Shown here in pieces: positions 34,820-43,405 of a stretch of 64,000 nt of DNA. This stretch comes from JADJPO01 sp046330955. GTDB lineage: Bacteria > Actinomycetota > Actinomycetes > Actinomycetales > Kineosporiaceae. Under the pieces are notes generated by a model, which searched no databases, was not told where the DNA came from, and saw nothing but the letters and a program-made list of their open reading frames with translations. Within the stretch, counting starts at the first letter, position 1. Each line of letters begins with the position of its first letter. Made by a program: the position numbers and the translations under genes. The stretch is taken from NCBI GenBank assembly GCA_046330955.1, contig JAXLRT010000007.1:62001-126000 (forward strand), given 5' to 3'.

Positions 34820-36201
34820 GTGAGGCTCAGCCGGACGACGGCCGCGGCCGCCCTGACGATCGTGGCGGCCGGTTGGTCGGTGGCCCTGGCGCCGCTGGCC
34901 TCGGCCGCCCGACGCCGGGGCAAGCAGGCGTCATCGAGGCGGCGGTGCTGCGCGGGACGCCCAGGCTCGGCGCGCGGTCGACGGTGACCGCCATGGCCTA
35001 CGTCCGGGTTCCGCGTGCCACCCAGGGCACCATCCAGCTGACCCTCGGACGACGCACCTGCACCGGGCGGGGCGTCGTCCCGGCGGGCCGATCCCGGCTC
35101 TCGGTGGTGTGCGCCGCGACGCCGGCGGCGTCCTCGGTGCCGGCGCTGGCGGGGGCGGTGCGGGTCACCCTCGACCGGGTGGACGCCGGGCGGGTCAAGC
35201 GCTCCATTCGCGTCGGGCGGCCCAGCCTGGTGCTCGGTGACGGTCCGGCCCTGGCCGACCAGGTCGCCGCTGTCCGCTGGAGCGCCGTCGCGGCCCGGCT
35301 GCGCGCTGCCGCTCCGGTGCGGAGCGCCTCGAGGCTCGACGTTCGCAGTTCCGGTTACGTCACGGCGGCGGCCTACACCCCGACCGCCGCGGATGCCGCT
35401 GCCCAGCTGTGGCAGCAGGCGCAGGCCTCGGGGTGGCACAGCCCGCAGACCACCGCGGCGCTGGCGGCACTGCTGCGGCTGCGGACGGCGTCCGGGGGGT
35501 ACGGCCTGGGCACCGCCTGGGATGCCTTCGGCGACGGCACCCGCAACCCGGCGTCCACCACGTACACCGTCACCACGGCCGGTCACGTCGGCTGGGTGCT
35601 GCTCGAGGCCCGCAAGAACGACGCGGACGGCGGCGCGCTGAACGGGGCCATCGACGCCCTGCTGGCGATGCCGCGGCTCGATCAGGGACGCTGCCTGGCC
35701 TACTCGAACTCGCGCTACGACCGGGCGAAACCCTGTGTCTACAACGTGTCCCACGGGGCGGCGGCGTTCCTGGTGCAGGCCAGGGCGCTGTCGACCCACC
35801 GGGCCGGCGAGGTCGACTTGCTGCTCGCGGCGTTGCGCTCGGGGCTGCGCCGCGGCTACGACCCGGCCACGGGGTACTGGCGCTACAAGGCCGGTGACCG
35901 GGCGGCGCAGGACATCTCGCACCAGATCTACACAGCGCGCAGTGTGGACGTCGTCGACCCGGGCTTCGGGGCGGTGGCGCGGATGATGGCCCGGCCCTGG
36001 TGGCGCCATCCCGGCGGGATGCGGCAGCGCCCGATCGACGTCGCCTCGGCGATGCTGGACGCCGCCAGGGACTGTGATCGGGCGCGCTCGCCTGCCGTGG
36101 TGCTGGGGGTGGAGCGGGCCGCGGGGGCCCGAGCTCCCGCCTTCACCCTGCTGGGCATGTCGAACCTGGCCGACGAGATCAGGCAACGCTGCTTCGGCTG
36201 A
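34820..36201 (+). pseudogene. secreted protein, signal peptide and mature part in different frames
   Basis: The GTG at 34820 opens a clear signal peptide, VRLSRTTAAAALTIVAAGWS then VALAPLASAA with an A-S-A cleavage site. The mature sequence continues in the next frame (GRPTPGQAGVIEAAVLRG on to 36201). One missing base near 34900-34910 (in CGGCCGCCC) would join them to a product of about 460 residues. The mature part has a beta-rich N-terminal domain and a helical region with GGYGLGTAWDAFGDGTRNP, TYTVTTAGHVGWVLLEA and YNVSHGAAAFLVQARAL, resembling (alpha/alpha)-barrel folds of secreted glycan-active proteins. No family is certain. Confidence 0.65.
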
Positions 36202-36338
36202 GCTTTCTGTTGCGCATCGTGCGACGAATTGCGATGGACACAACGTTTGGGGTGGACGAGAGGCGCCGCCCTGGTGCACTGTGCTCGGGTGCACCACCGG
36301 TCACCGTGCCCGAGTGTCACGGCGGGTTAGACTCGCGC

Positions 36339-36416
36339 GTGCCGCGACTGGCGTAGGTGGGTCACCACCGGGGAGCGGCGTGTGTCGTGTCCGAGGGGTC
36401 GTCCGCCTGGGCCTGG
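36339..36416 (+). ncRNA. ZTP (pfl) riboswitch upstream of glyA-folD
   Basis: GCGACTGGCGT, then a hairpin GGTGGGTCACCACC with GGGGAGCGGC, a variable stem, and the downstream CCGCCTGGGC fit the pfl motif consensus, the ZTP/ZMP sensor. It lies 45-120 bp before glyA, followed by folD, both typical targets in one-carbon and purine metabolism. A -10-like TAGACT at 36328 would place the RNA start near 36337. ZTP is expected to raise glyA-folD expression when 10-formyl-THF is short. Confidence 0.9.
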
Positions 36417-36459
36417 GGCCGTGAACCGTTGCCGCCACTCGATGTCACCAGGAGCTTCC

Positions 36460-37758
36460 ATGCCGGATCAGCACGTCGCCACCTCCGTCTCGCACACCGT
36501 TGCGCCGCTGTCCGAGATCGACCCCGAACTCGCGGCCATCCTCGAGGGTGAGCTGTCCCGTCAGCGCGGCACCCTGGAGATGATCGCGAGCGAGAACTTC
36601 GCGCCGCGCGCCGTGCTCGAGGCCCAGGGCAGCGTGCTGACGAACAAGTACGCCGAGGGTTACCCGAGCAAGCGGTACTACGGCGGGTGCGAGGAGGTCG
36701 ACAAGGCCGAGCGGCTCGCGATCGCCCGGGTCAAGGCGCTCTACGGCGCCGCGTACGCCAACGTGCAGCCGCACTCCGGCGCGCAGGCCAACGCCGCCGC
36801 GATGCACGCCCTGATCCGGCCCGGCGATGGCATCCTCGGCCTGGAGTTGGCCCACGGCGGTCACCTGACCCACGGGATGAAGATCAATTTCAGTGGCCGG
36901 CTCTACAACGTCGCCTCGTACGGCGTCGACCCGCAGACCTTCCGGATCGAGATGGACGCCGTCCGCGCGGCCGCGCTCGAGCACCGGCCCAAGCTGATCA
37001 TCGCCGGCTGGTCGGCGTACCCGCGGCAGCTCGACTTCGCCGCCTTCCGGGCGATCGCCGACGAGGTGGGTGCGTTGCTCATGGTCGACATGGCGCACTT
37101 CTCGGGCCTGGTCGCCGCGGGCCTGCACCCCAACCCGGTGCCGCACGCCCACGTCACCACCTCCACCACGCACAAGACGCTGGCCGGGCCCCGGGGCGGC
37201 ATGATCCTCTCGGGCACCGAGGAGCACGCCAAGTTGTTCCAGTCCGCGGTCTTCCCGGGGCAGCAGGGTGGCCCGCTGATGCACGTGATCGCGGCCAAGG
37301 CGGCGGCGTTCGGGGTGGCGAGCAGCCCCGAGTTCGTCGAGCGGCAGCAGCGCACGATCCGCGGCGCGCAGATCCTCGCCGAGCGGCTGACCGCGGGCGA
37401 CGCCAAGCAGGCCGGCGTCTCGGTGCTCACCGGGGGCACCGACGTCCACCTGGTGCTGGTCGACCTGCGGCACTCGACCCTCGACGGCCAGCAGGCCGAG
37501 GACCGGCTGCACGAGGTCGGCATCACCGTCAACCGCAACGCGGTGCCGTTCGACCCCCGCCCGCCGATGGTGACCTCCGGCCTGCGGATCGGGACGCCGG
37601 CGCTGGCGACCCGCGGCTTCGGCGACGGCGAGTTCACCGAGGTGGCCGACATCATCGCCGCCGCGCTGCAGCCGACCTGCGACGTCGCGGCGCTGCGCGC
37701 GCGGGTCGACAAGCTGGTCGAGGCGTTCCCGCTGTACGCCGACCTCGAGAGGTGGTGA
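36460..37758 (+). CDS. glyA: serine hydroxymethyltransferase
   Basis: 432 residues from the ATG at 36460, with AGGAG upstream; the frame is open further but would run through the riboswitch. EMIASENFAPRAVLEAQGS, TNKYAEGYPSKRYYGG, QPHSGAQANAAAM and the PLP-lysine segment TTSTTHKTLAGPRGG are present. It interconverts serine and glycine and makes 5,10-methylene-THF for the next enzyme, FolD. Controlled by the upstream ZTP riboswitch. Confidence 0.98.
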   Translation: MPDQHVATSVSHTVAPLSEIDPELAAILEGELSRQRGTLEMIASENFAPRAVLEAQGSVLTNKYAEGYPSKRYYGGCEEVDKAERLAIARVKALYGAAYANVQPHSGAQANAAAMHALIRPGDGILGLELAHGGHLTHGMKINFSGRLYNVASYGVDPQTFRIEMDAVRAAALEHRPKLIIAGWSAYPRQLDFAAFRAIADEVGALLMVDMAHFSGLVAAGLHPNPVPHAHVTTSTTHKTLAGPRGGMILSGTEEHAKLFQSAVFPGQQGGPLMHVIAAKAAAFGVASSPEFVERQQRTIRGAQILAERLTAGDAKQAGVSVLTGGTDVHLVLVDLRHSTLDGQQAEDRLHEVGITVNRNAVPFDPRPPMVTSGLRIGTPALATRGFGDGEFTEVADIIAAALQPTCDVAALRARVDKLVEAFPLYADLERW

Positions 37759-38636
37759 GTGGCGTGACGGCGCGCATCCTCGACGGCAAGGCGACCGCGA
37801 AGGCGGTCAAAGCCGAGCTCGCCCAACGGGTTGCGGTGCTCGCCGAGCGCGGCGTCCGGCCCGGCCTGGGCACCGTGCTGGTCGGCGACGACCCGGGCAG
37901 CCACGCGTACGTCGCGGGCAAGCACCGGGACTGCGCCGAGGTGGGCATCGCCTCGATCCGGGTCGACCTGCCCGCGACCGCGACCCAGGCGGACGTGGAG
38001 GAGGCCATCGCCGGGCTCAACGCCGACCCGGCCTGCACCGGCTACATCGTGCAGTTGCCGCTGCCGAAGGGGCTGGACTCCGATGCGGTGCTGGAGTTGA
38101 TGCACCCCGACAAGGACGCCGACGGCCTGCACCCGACCAACCTCGGTCGGTTGGTACTCAACGTCAGCCGGCCGATGGCCTCGCCGTTGCCGTGCACGCC
38201 GCGTGGCATCGTCGAACTGCTGACCCGGCACGGGGTCTCGTTGAAGGGCGCCGAGGTGTGTGTGGTGGGTCGCGGCGTGACCGTCGGCCGCCCGCTCGGC
38301 CTGCTGCTGACGCGGCGCGACGTCAACGCCACCGTGACCCTGTGCCACACCGGGACGACGGATCTCGCCGCGCACGTGGCGGCGGCCGACGTGGTGGTCG
38401 CCGCGGCGGGCGTGCCCGGGATCATCACGGCCGACATGGTCAAGCCGGGTGTCGCGGTGCTGGACGTCGGCATCACCCGGGTCGAGCACGAGGGCGGGGC
38501 CGACCTGGTCGGGGACGTTGCGCCCGCCGTCCGGGAGGTCGCCGCCTGGGTGGCGCCGATGCCGGGTGGGGTCGGTCCGATGACCCGGGCGATGCTGATC
38601 AGCAACGTGGTCGAGGCCGCCGAGCGTCAGGGCTGA
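37755..38636 (+). CDS. folD: methylenetetrahydrofolate dehydrogenase/cyclohydrolase
   Basis: About 293 residues from the GTG at 37755, overlapping the glyA stop; a GTG at 37764 has better ribosome-site spacing. VGDDPGSHAYVAGKHRDCAE with the conserved catalytic lysine, YIVQLPLPKG, PCTPRGIVELL and the NADP loop CVVGRGVTVGRPLGLLL are diagnostic. It turns methylene-THF into 10-formyl-THF, the cofactor for PurN and PurH. Confidence 0.97.
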   Translation: MSGVTARILDGKATAKAVKAELAQRVAVLAERGVRPGLGTVLVGDDPGSHAYVAGKHRDCAEVGIASIRVDLPATATQADVEEAIAGLNADPACTGYIVQLPLPKGLDSDAVLELMHPDKDADGLHPTNLGRLVLNVSRPMASPLPCTPRGIVELLTRHGVSLKGAEVCVVGRGVTVGRPLGLLLTRRDVNATVTLCHTGTTDLAAHVAAADVVVAAAGVPGIITADMVKPGVAVLDVGITRVEHEGGADLVGDVAPAVREVAAWVAPMPGGVGPMTRAMLISNVVEAAERQG

Positions 38637-38652
38637 GGGTCTGGTCCGAGCG

Positions 38653-39195
38653 TCAGGGCGTGAGCCAGCGCCGGAACCCGCGCACCAGGCGCGGCATCAC
38701 GAGCCAGGTCATCAGCACCACGATGACCATCGTGATCGCCGCGGTGCGCGCCAGGAACGGCAGGGCTGTCAGCCGTGGGCCGAGCAGTCCGCTGACCAGG
38801 GCGACGGTGGGGAAGATGCCGAGCCAGGTGACCACCGCCATCTTCCAGCGCGGTGGCGGGGTGTGCCCGGGGACCTCGGCGCGGGCGAACCAGGCCTCCA
38901 GCCCGCTCAGGTGGCGATACTCCGGTTCGCCCTCGGCCACCGCGTCCAGCCGGGCGTGCCACTGTGCCCGTTCGGGGGAGCGGTTCCAGCTGTCGATGCC
39001 CGCCTCGGACTCGAAGTGCAGCACCACCTGGTACTCACCCGAGACCTCGGCCGGCGGAATGATCTGCGCGCCGACGAAGCCCGGGTGCTGCTTGACATCC
39101 TCGAACATGCCGGCCAACAAGGCCTCATAGGCAGGGGCGCACCCCGGCTTGGCCCGCCGGGTGGCGATGCGGACGACAGGGGTCGACGAGGTCAC
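38653..39195 (-). CDS. antibiotic biosynthesis monooxygenase (ABM) domain membrane protein
   Basis: 180 residues from the GTG at 39195. The N-terminal ABM ferredoxin-like domain reads RIATRRAKPGCAPAYEALLA, FVGAQIIPPAEVSGEYQVVL and FESEAGIDSWNRSPER. The C-terminal third has two membrane helices, VVTWLGIFPTVALVSGLLG and TAAITMVIVVLMTWLVMPRL. This ABM plus two-helix layout is common and of unknown function; it may be a membrane-bound small-molecule oxygenase or sensor. It converges with folD. Confidence 0.82.
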   Translation of the reverse strand: MTSSTPVVRIATRRAKPGCAPAYEALLAGMFEDVKQHPGFVGAQIIPPAEVSGEYQVVLHFESEAGIDSWNRSPERAQWHARLDAVAEGEPEYRHLSGLEAWFARAEVPGHTPPPRWKMAVVTWLGIFPTVALVSGLLGPRLTALPFLARTAAITMVIVVLMTWLVMPRLVRGFRRWLTP

Positions 39196-39283
39196 GGCCC
39201 CACCCTGGCGCAGTCTGCTCGCCCGGTGCACCGCGGTTCGCGAGCGCGGGACGTCAGAACGGCGATGGGTCGTTCCGTACGGA

Positions 39284-39331
39284 ATTGTGCGGCAGAAGTG
39301 GCGCTATCCGCCGACATGGACCGCACACAAT
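39284..39331. repeat. B-type palindrome next to the DUF222/HNH gene
   Basis: ATTGTGCGG (39284) and CCGCACACAAT (39321-39331) form an imperfect outer stem with GGCG/CGCC inside. Read on the minus strand (GATTGTGTGCGGTC ... TTCTGCCGCACAAT) it matches the palindromes at 53668 and 54736. It begins 6 bp beyond the stop of the DUF222/HNH gene. Confidence 0.6.
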
Positions 39332-39337
39332 CGCGCC

Positions 39338-41038
39338 TCAGAACGGGGGCGCCGCCGGCCCTTCGGGCCAGGCGCCGGGCAGGTCGCCTTCGGCTGCCAA
39401 GGGTGGTGGGGCGTCGGGTGGTTCGTTGACGAGGTGCCCGGACGGCGTGCGCCAGGTGATCTGTCCGGTCACCGGGTCGAGGGTCGGGGTGAACCCGGCG
39501 TGGGTCTTCAGTAGGTGGTGGAACCGGCACAGGGGCGCCAGGTTCTGCTCGCTGGTGGTGCCGCCCTTGCCGTACGCGGTGACGTGGTCGAGGTCCGCGT
39601 CGATCGCGGGCCGCCCGCATCCGGGGTGGGAGCACCGCGGCCGATTGGCCTTGACGAGGGCCTTGACGAACGGGGACGGCGTGTACCCGGGGTCGGTGGC
39701 GGCGCGTCCGATGGCGATCAGGGTGCCGTAGGTGGGGGAGTCGGGTCGGTCGTCGAGGACCTGGCAGCGCCAGATCGCCCGCTTCCCATACTTGTCGAGG
39801 ATCGCGGCCAACGCGTCGGTGGGGATCGGTCCGTGGCCGGCAGCTTCGACCCATCCGGTGCCGGTGGGTGGTGGCTTCCCTGCCCACAGCGCGGCGAGCA
39901 CCTGGAACGGGATGGTGACGTTCAACGCCACCTTGGGTTCGACCCTGATCCCCGGGCAGGCTGGTGGTGGGGTGCTGATGGCGTCGCCGCCGAGCAGACT
40001 GCCGGTTGTCTCGTTGGGTGCGGTGGCGTCGTGGGTGGCGCAGGGTCCGTCGTGGTGGGTGCTGGTCGGGGTGGGTTCGCTGCCGGCCGCAGTGGCGGTC
40101 TCGGTGTGGCCGGTGGAGTTTCCGCTGGTGGGGTCGTGGTTCGTGCTGCGCGCCCCGTGGCCACCGTCGGCCCCGCGGGTGGGTAGGAGTGGGGTGATGG
40201 TGTCGGGGTCGGTGATCAGGTCGAACACGATCTGCGCCATCGACGCCGCCTGCCGCTCCCGCGCCGCCGCGGAGGCACCGGCGGACCCATCGGCGGTGCC
40301 GGTTCCTGGCGTGGCGCTCGTGCCGGTCGGACCTGACCCCCTTGCGTTGCTCGCGTCACCGGCTGCACCGGCCGAGGCTGAGGCAGTGCTCGTGGCCGAT
40401 CCCGTGCCGGGGCAGGCGGCGGCCTGGACCCGGTGCAGCAAGGCGGCGTGCAGGTCGGCGATGCTCGTGATCGACCCCCGATACGTCAACGAGGCTCGCC
40501 CGTAGCCCTGCTGGCTGACCTTCACGGTGTCCTTCTCCGCCGCCGCGTCGTCCAGGATCCGCCGATACGCCCCCGGGTCGGCTTGGGCGACCAGGCGCTC
40601 GATCCGGTTCCGCAGCCCCACGACCCCGAGCTGCTCGGCGACGGGCAGGATCATCTTCTCCACCCAGTCCCGCGCCCGACCCGCCTCCAGCCGCTCGGTC
40701 TGCCGCGCGATGTCCCGCGCCCGGGTGGTGGAGATCGTGCCGTCGAGCAGCGCCCGGTAGAGCCGACCGTGGTCCTCCGGCCAGGTCGCCAGCATCTCCA
40801 CGCGCGCCCGCAGCCCGGACGGGCTGGTGCGTGCGACCGCCGCGACCTCCTCGATCGCCGCCGTCAACGCACGCTCCTCCGGGTCACGAACCCACTCCGG
40901 CAGCTTCGTCTCCAGACTGAGATCCAGCTCCTGCGGGTGCCGCGCCTGATACCGCCACGCCAGTTCCCGAGTCAGCTGCGCCTGCGTGAGCTCGATGTGG
41001 GTGATCGCCTGCCGACACGCCACCGCCGCCGAGACCAC
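39338..41038 (-). CDS. DUF222/HNH endonuclease (13E12-repeat family)
   Basis: 566 residues. The N-terminal helical DUF222 region includes HPQELDLSLETKLPEWVRDP and LLDGTISTTRARDIARQTERL. A long Ser/Thr/Gly/His-rich linker (about 260-360) follows. The C-terminal HNH motif is RPRCSHPGCGRPAIDADLDH, VTAYGKGGTTSEQNLAPLCR and FHH. Members of the mycobacterial 13E12 family are DNA-damage induced; here a LexA box lies upstream of the operon, about 350 bp from this start. Its role is unknown, possibly in mobile-element biology or repair. Confidence 0.92.
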   Translation of the reverse strand: MVSAAVACRQAITHIELTQAQLTRELAWRYQARHPQELDLSLETKLPEWVRDPEERALTAAIEEVAAVARTSPSGLRARVEMLATWPEDHGRLYRALLDGTISTTRARDIARQTERLEAGRARDWVEKMILPVAEQLGVVGLRNRIERLVAQADPGAYRRILDDAAAEKDTVKVSQQGYGRASLTYRGSITSIADLHAALLHRVQAAACPGTGSATSTASASAGAAGDASNARGSGPTGTSATPGTGTADGSAGASAAARERQAASMAQIVFDLITDPDTITPLLPTRGADGGHGARSTNHDPTSGNSTGHTETATAAGSEPTPTSTHHDGPCATHDATAPNETTGSLLGGDAISTPPPACPGIRVEPKVALNVTIPFQVLAALWAGKPPPTGTGWVEAAGHGPIPTDALAAILDKYGKRAIWRCQVLDDRPDSPTYGTLIAIGRAATDPGYTPSPFVKALVKANRPRCSHPGCGRPAIDADLDHVTAYGKGGTTSEQNLAPLCRFHHLLKTHAGFTPTLDPVTGQITWRTPSGHLVNEPPDAPPPLAAEGDLPGAWPEGPAAPPF

Positions 41039-41045
41039 CTCCGCG

Positions 41046-41246
41046 TCAGCTGAGTCCCGATGGCTGCGACTGCGCCAACGTCACCGCGGCAACGGTCACC
41101 AGCGACGGCTCGACCTGACCCGGCTTCAGGAACGTCCGGCAGATCCTTCCCGCCACCGCATCCCGGTCGTCCTCGTTCTCCGGCCCGCCGTCCCCGAACC
41201 AGCCCCACACCGCATCCCTCGCCGACAACCGCGACTCGTGGCTCAC
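41046..41246 (-). CDS. small protein in SOS-controlled operon
   Basis: 66 residues from the GTG at 41246, which overlaps the stop of the upstream small gene as GTGA. Sequence features: SARDAVWGWFGDGGPENEDD, then RICRTFLKPGQVEPSLVTVA. No membrane segment and no known domain. It ends 7 bp before the DUF222/HNH start, so it is in the same operon. The tight packing supports a real gene despite its size. Confidence 0.55.
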   Translation of the reverse strand: MSHESRLSARDAVWGWFGDGGPENEDDRDAVAGRICRTFLKPGQVEPSLVTVAAVTLAQSQPSGLS

Positions 41247-41371
41247 GCCTGTTCGCGCAGCGTGTGGTTCTCGCTCGACAAGGAGTCGACCTGCGCCCGC
41301 AACGCGTCGTTCTCGACCCCGAGCCGAGCGATCTCGGCGTCGGTGTCGTGCAGCAGGTCGGGCGTGAACAT
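41243..41371 (-). CDS. 42-residue leucine-zipper-like protein, first gene of SOS-controlled operon
   Basis: ATG at 41371, directly downstream of the LexA box. It reads MFTPDLLHDTDAEIARLGVE and then LRAQVDSLSSENHTLREQA, a single coiled coil with leucines and valines at heptad positions. The stop overlaps the next gene by GTGA. It might dimerise with, or regulate, the operon nuclease. No homologous family is recognised. Confidence 0.55.
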   Translation of the reverse strand: MFTPDLLHDTDAEIARLGVENDALRAQVDSLSSENHTLREQA

Positions 41372-41384
41372 GCCCTCAGTTTAC

Positions 41385-41400
41385 TCGAACAACTGTTCGA
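41385..41400. promoter_or_regulatory. LexA (SOS) box
   Basis: TCGAACAACTGTTCGA matches the actinobacterial/Gram-positive LexA consensus (TCGAAC-N4-GTTCGA) exactly, and symmetry extends to ACTCGAACA and TGTTCGAGT. It lies 14 bp upstream of the ATG at 41371 on the minus strand. The operon including the DUF222/HNH nuclease is expected to be repressed by LexA and induced by DNA damage. Confidence 0.85.
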
Positions 41401-41401
41401 G

Positions 41402-42012
41402 TGCTAGATCTGATCGATCGAATGTCCTTGTTGCTGAAGGGTTTTCGTGTCGGCATGAAGATCGGAGCAGTCGTCTGCGGCCGGGGCGGTGAGCGGTGGC
41501 AAGAGCCGAGAGGAAGTCTGGGAACCTGTGGTGCAGCGACCTGCCGCCATCGGGTGGACTGCGCGCGCCGGTCAGGTCCGCCAGCATGATCGCCCGGTAG
41601 GTGGCATGCATCCTCGAGCTCATCAGGTGCCCGCTGGTGAGTAGTCGCTGCCATGGGCCGCCTCGGGCGCCATGTGCCCTGAGCGCGTCGACATCGGGAA
41701 GAGCCAAATGTGGATGGAGCCCATCGTCAACGACCCCACGTACTTCTGATCTTGCACCCCGACAGCCGATATGACGGCGGCCGATCTATGTCGAGAAGGG
41801 CACGACCCTGGTCGGTGGGCGGGTCGAACGGCGGCGCCGCAACGGTGAGGCACCCGCCCTCCGTGAACATGTCGAGATCTCCCCGCTGCGCATCGTCGAG
41901 CACGGGAAGGACATCGTCCTGACCGCCGGCGACCCGCGCGCCGTCTTCGTCAAGCCATAGTTCGGGTACTCGTGGCCGGCGGCCGGTGAGGCGCACGAAG
42001 GTGGGACACCAA
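41402..42012. other. region without an intact gene
   Basis: About 600 bp with no credible complete coding frame on either strand. On the plus strand a short sensible stretch at about 41790-41958 reads IYVEKGTTLVGGRVERRR and later VEISPLRIVEHGKDIVLTAG, then a stop, but it lacks a start and upstream sequence. It looks like a decayed gene remnant. The base composition is slightly less G/C-rich than neighbours. Confidence 0.45.
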
Positions 42013-42125
42013 GGGTGGGGGTGGGTGGGGTTGGTGCGCGCGGCTGGCTGGGTCTGGCGGGAGCGCGCGAGCTTGCGAGTGCGCGGATGGATCGCCGCGC
42101 GCACCAACCCCACCCGCCCCCACCC
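42013..42125. repeat. large hairpin with 32-bp stem
   Basis: The arm at 42013-42044 (starting GGGTGGGGGTGGGTGGGG) pairs with 42094-42125 with one mismatch; a 49-nt loop lies between, and GCTGGGTC in it can also pair with GACCCAGC just after the right arm. It sits just past the 3' end of the EEP-fold gene. It is far larger than a normal terminator and may be a MITE-like or structured RNA element. Confidence 0.75.
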
Positions 42126-42151
42126 GACCCAGCCACAACCACGCGAAAGAC

Positions 42152-43267
42152 CTACCCGTCCAACCGCAACGTCGCCACCACCCCGGCGTGATCCGACGCC
42201 CACGCCGGCGCCGTCGTCCGGAACGGCGTCGCACCCACGAGCCGCGCCGTCACCGGCCGCACCCCACGCCGTCCGAGCACCAGATCGATCCGCGTCGCGG
42301 CCTGTGACGTGGCATTCGTCAACGTCTCGTTCTGGCAGCACGACAACCCGGCGCCCAGCGTCGCGGGGTTCCAGGAGTCACGGAACGAGGCCGTCAGCAA
42401 CGCATAGCTGCGGGTGGTCGAACCGTCGGCGGCGGAGTTGAAGTCGCCGGTGACGATCACGGGGCCTCGCGAGGCGGCCGGTCCGGCCAGGAACTCGGCG
42501 GCCTGGGCCTCCTGCACCGCCGGGAAGTCCTCGGTCTCGAGGTGGGTGTTCACCATCCGGAAGCGTTCTCCGGCATACGATCCCTCGATCGAGGCCCAGC
42601 CGCGCGCGAACGACACCGGCGGGGCGCCGGGCACGGGCGGGGTGAACAACTGCTGGGCGGTGTAGTTGCCGCTCTTCGCACCCCACCAGCGCAGCCGCCG
42701 ATCGCCGGCGTCCGTCAGGATCACATCCCGGTCCTTCAGGGTCACCAGGCAGGCGCCGACCACGGTCGACGCGCACGGCGACACCAGGGGAATCGGGCCG
42801 ATGTTCGCGTTGGCCGAGGTGGCCGCCACCTGGTAGGTCAACCCGCGCGCGGTGAGCGCAGCCTGCAGCGTGGTCAGGAAGTCGAGCGTCGGCGGGACGC
42901 CCGGCCCCGACGTCTGCCAGATGCTCACCTCCTGTAGGCCGATGAGGTGTGGCCGCGTCGTGGCGATCTCGTTCGCCAGGGCCTCGGCCCGCGCCGGGAA
43001 GTCGGTGAACTGTGCGGTGCCGTAGATCTTCGCGACCGCACCGAGGAAGGACGGCGTATCGGTCGCGGTCAGCGCCGGCGTCAGGCTCGCACCCAGGTAG
43101 AGGTTGCGGGTCATCACCCGCACCGTGGGGTCGGCGTGCGCCTGAGCCGGGCCGGCGGCGGTGAGCAGCGAAGCGGCAGCGAGCGCCGCGGCGCCGACGG
43201 CTGCGGCGCGGCGCCGACGCATGAATGACACTACGACGTGCAATGGTTGACGGTGCGTGACGGTCAT
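42152..43267 (-). CDS. secreted endonuclease/exonuclease/phosphatase (EEP) family protein
   Basis: 371 residues from the ATG at 43267, with AGGAGA upstream. A signal peptide (RRRRAAAVGAAALAAASLLT ending AQAHA) leads to an EEP fold: VMTRNLYLGASL, HLIGLQEVSIW (catalytic Glu), MVNTHLETED, VIVTGDFNSAADG and the last WASDHAGVVATL (Asp-His). EEP proteins include nucleases, sphingomyelinases and phosphoesterases; export favours a role on extracellular lipids or DNA. The exact substrate is open. Confidence 0.88.
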   Translation of the reverse strand: MTVTHRQPLHVVVSFMRRRRAAAVGAAALAAASLLTAAGPAQAHADPTVRVMTRNLYLGASLTPALTATDTPSFLGAVAKIYGTAQFTDFPARAEALANEIATTRPHLIGLQEVSIWQTSGPGVPPTLDFLTTLQAALTARGLTYQVAATSANANIGPIPLVSPCASTVVGACLVTLKDRDVILTDAGDRRLRWWGAKSGNYTAQQLFTPPVPGAPPVSFARGWASIEGSYAGERFRMVNTHLETEDFPAVQEAQAAEFLAGPAASRGPVIVTGDFNSAADGSTTRSYALLTASFRDSWNPATLGAGLSCCQNETLTNATSQAATRIDLVLGRRGVRPVTARLVGATPFRTTAPAWASDHAGVVATLRLDG

Positions 43268-43361
43268 CGTGATTCTCCTGGGGTGCGGGGTGACTCACCC
43301 TGAACTTCGGCTCCGCCCAGGTCAAGAGCTGTAACCCGCAGTACGCCCGTCTGGACGCATG

Positions 43362-43381
43362 GTGACCAAACCGATGGTCAC
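43362..43381. promoter_or_regulatory. short palindrome between M20 and EEP genes
   Basis: GTGACCA, six-base spacer, TGGTCAC, in the 138-bp gap upstream of the EEP-fold gene. It could be an operator for that gene. No regulator gene is adjacent, so this is positional inference only. Confidence 0.35.
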
Positions 43382-43405
43382 GCAACGGATTCGGTGAAGC
43401 GACGA

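Noticed and set aside
41381..41707. 108-codon minus-strand frame upstream of the SOS operon
   Set aside because: It would run across the LexA box, has no domain and lies in a degenerate stretch.
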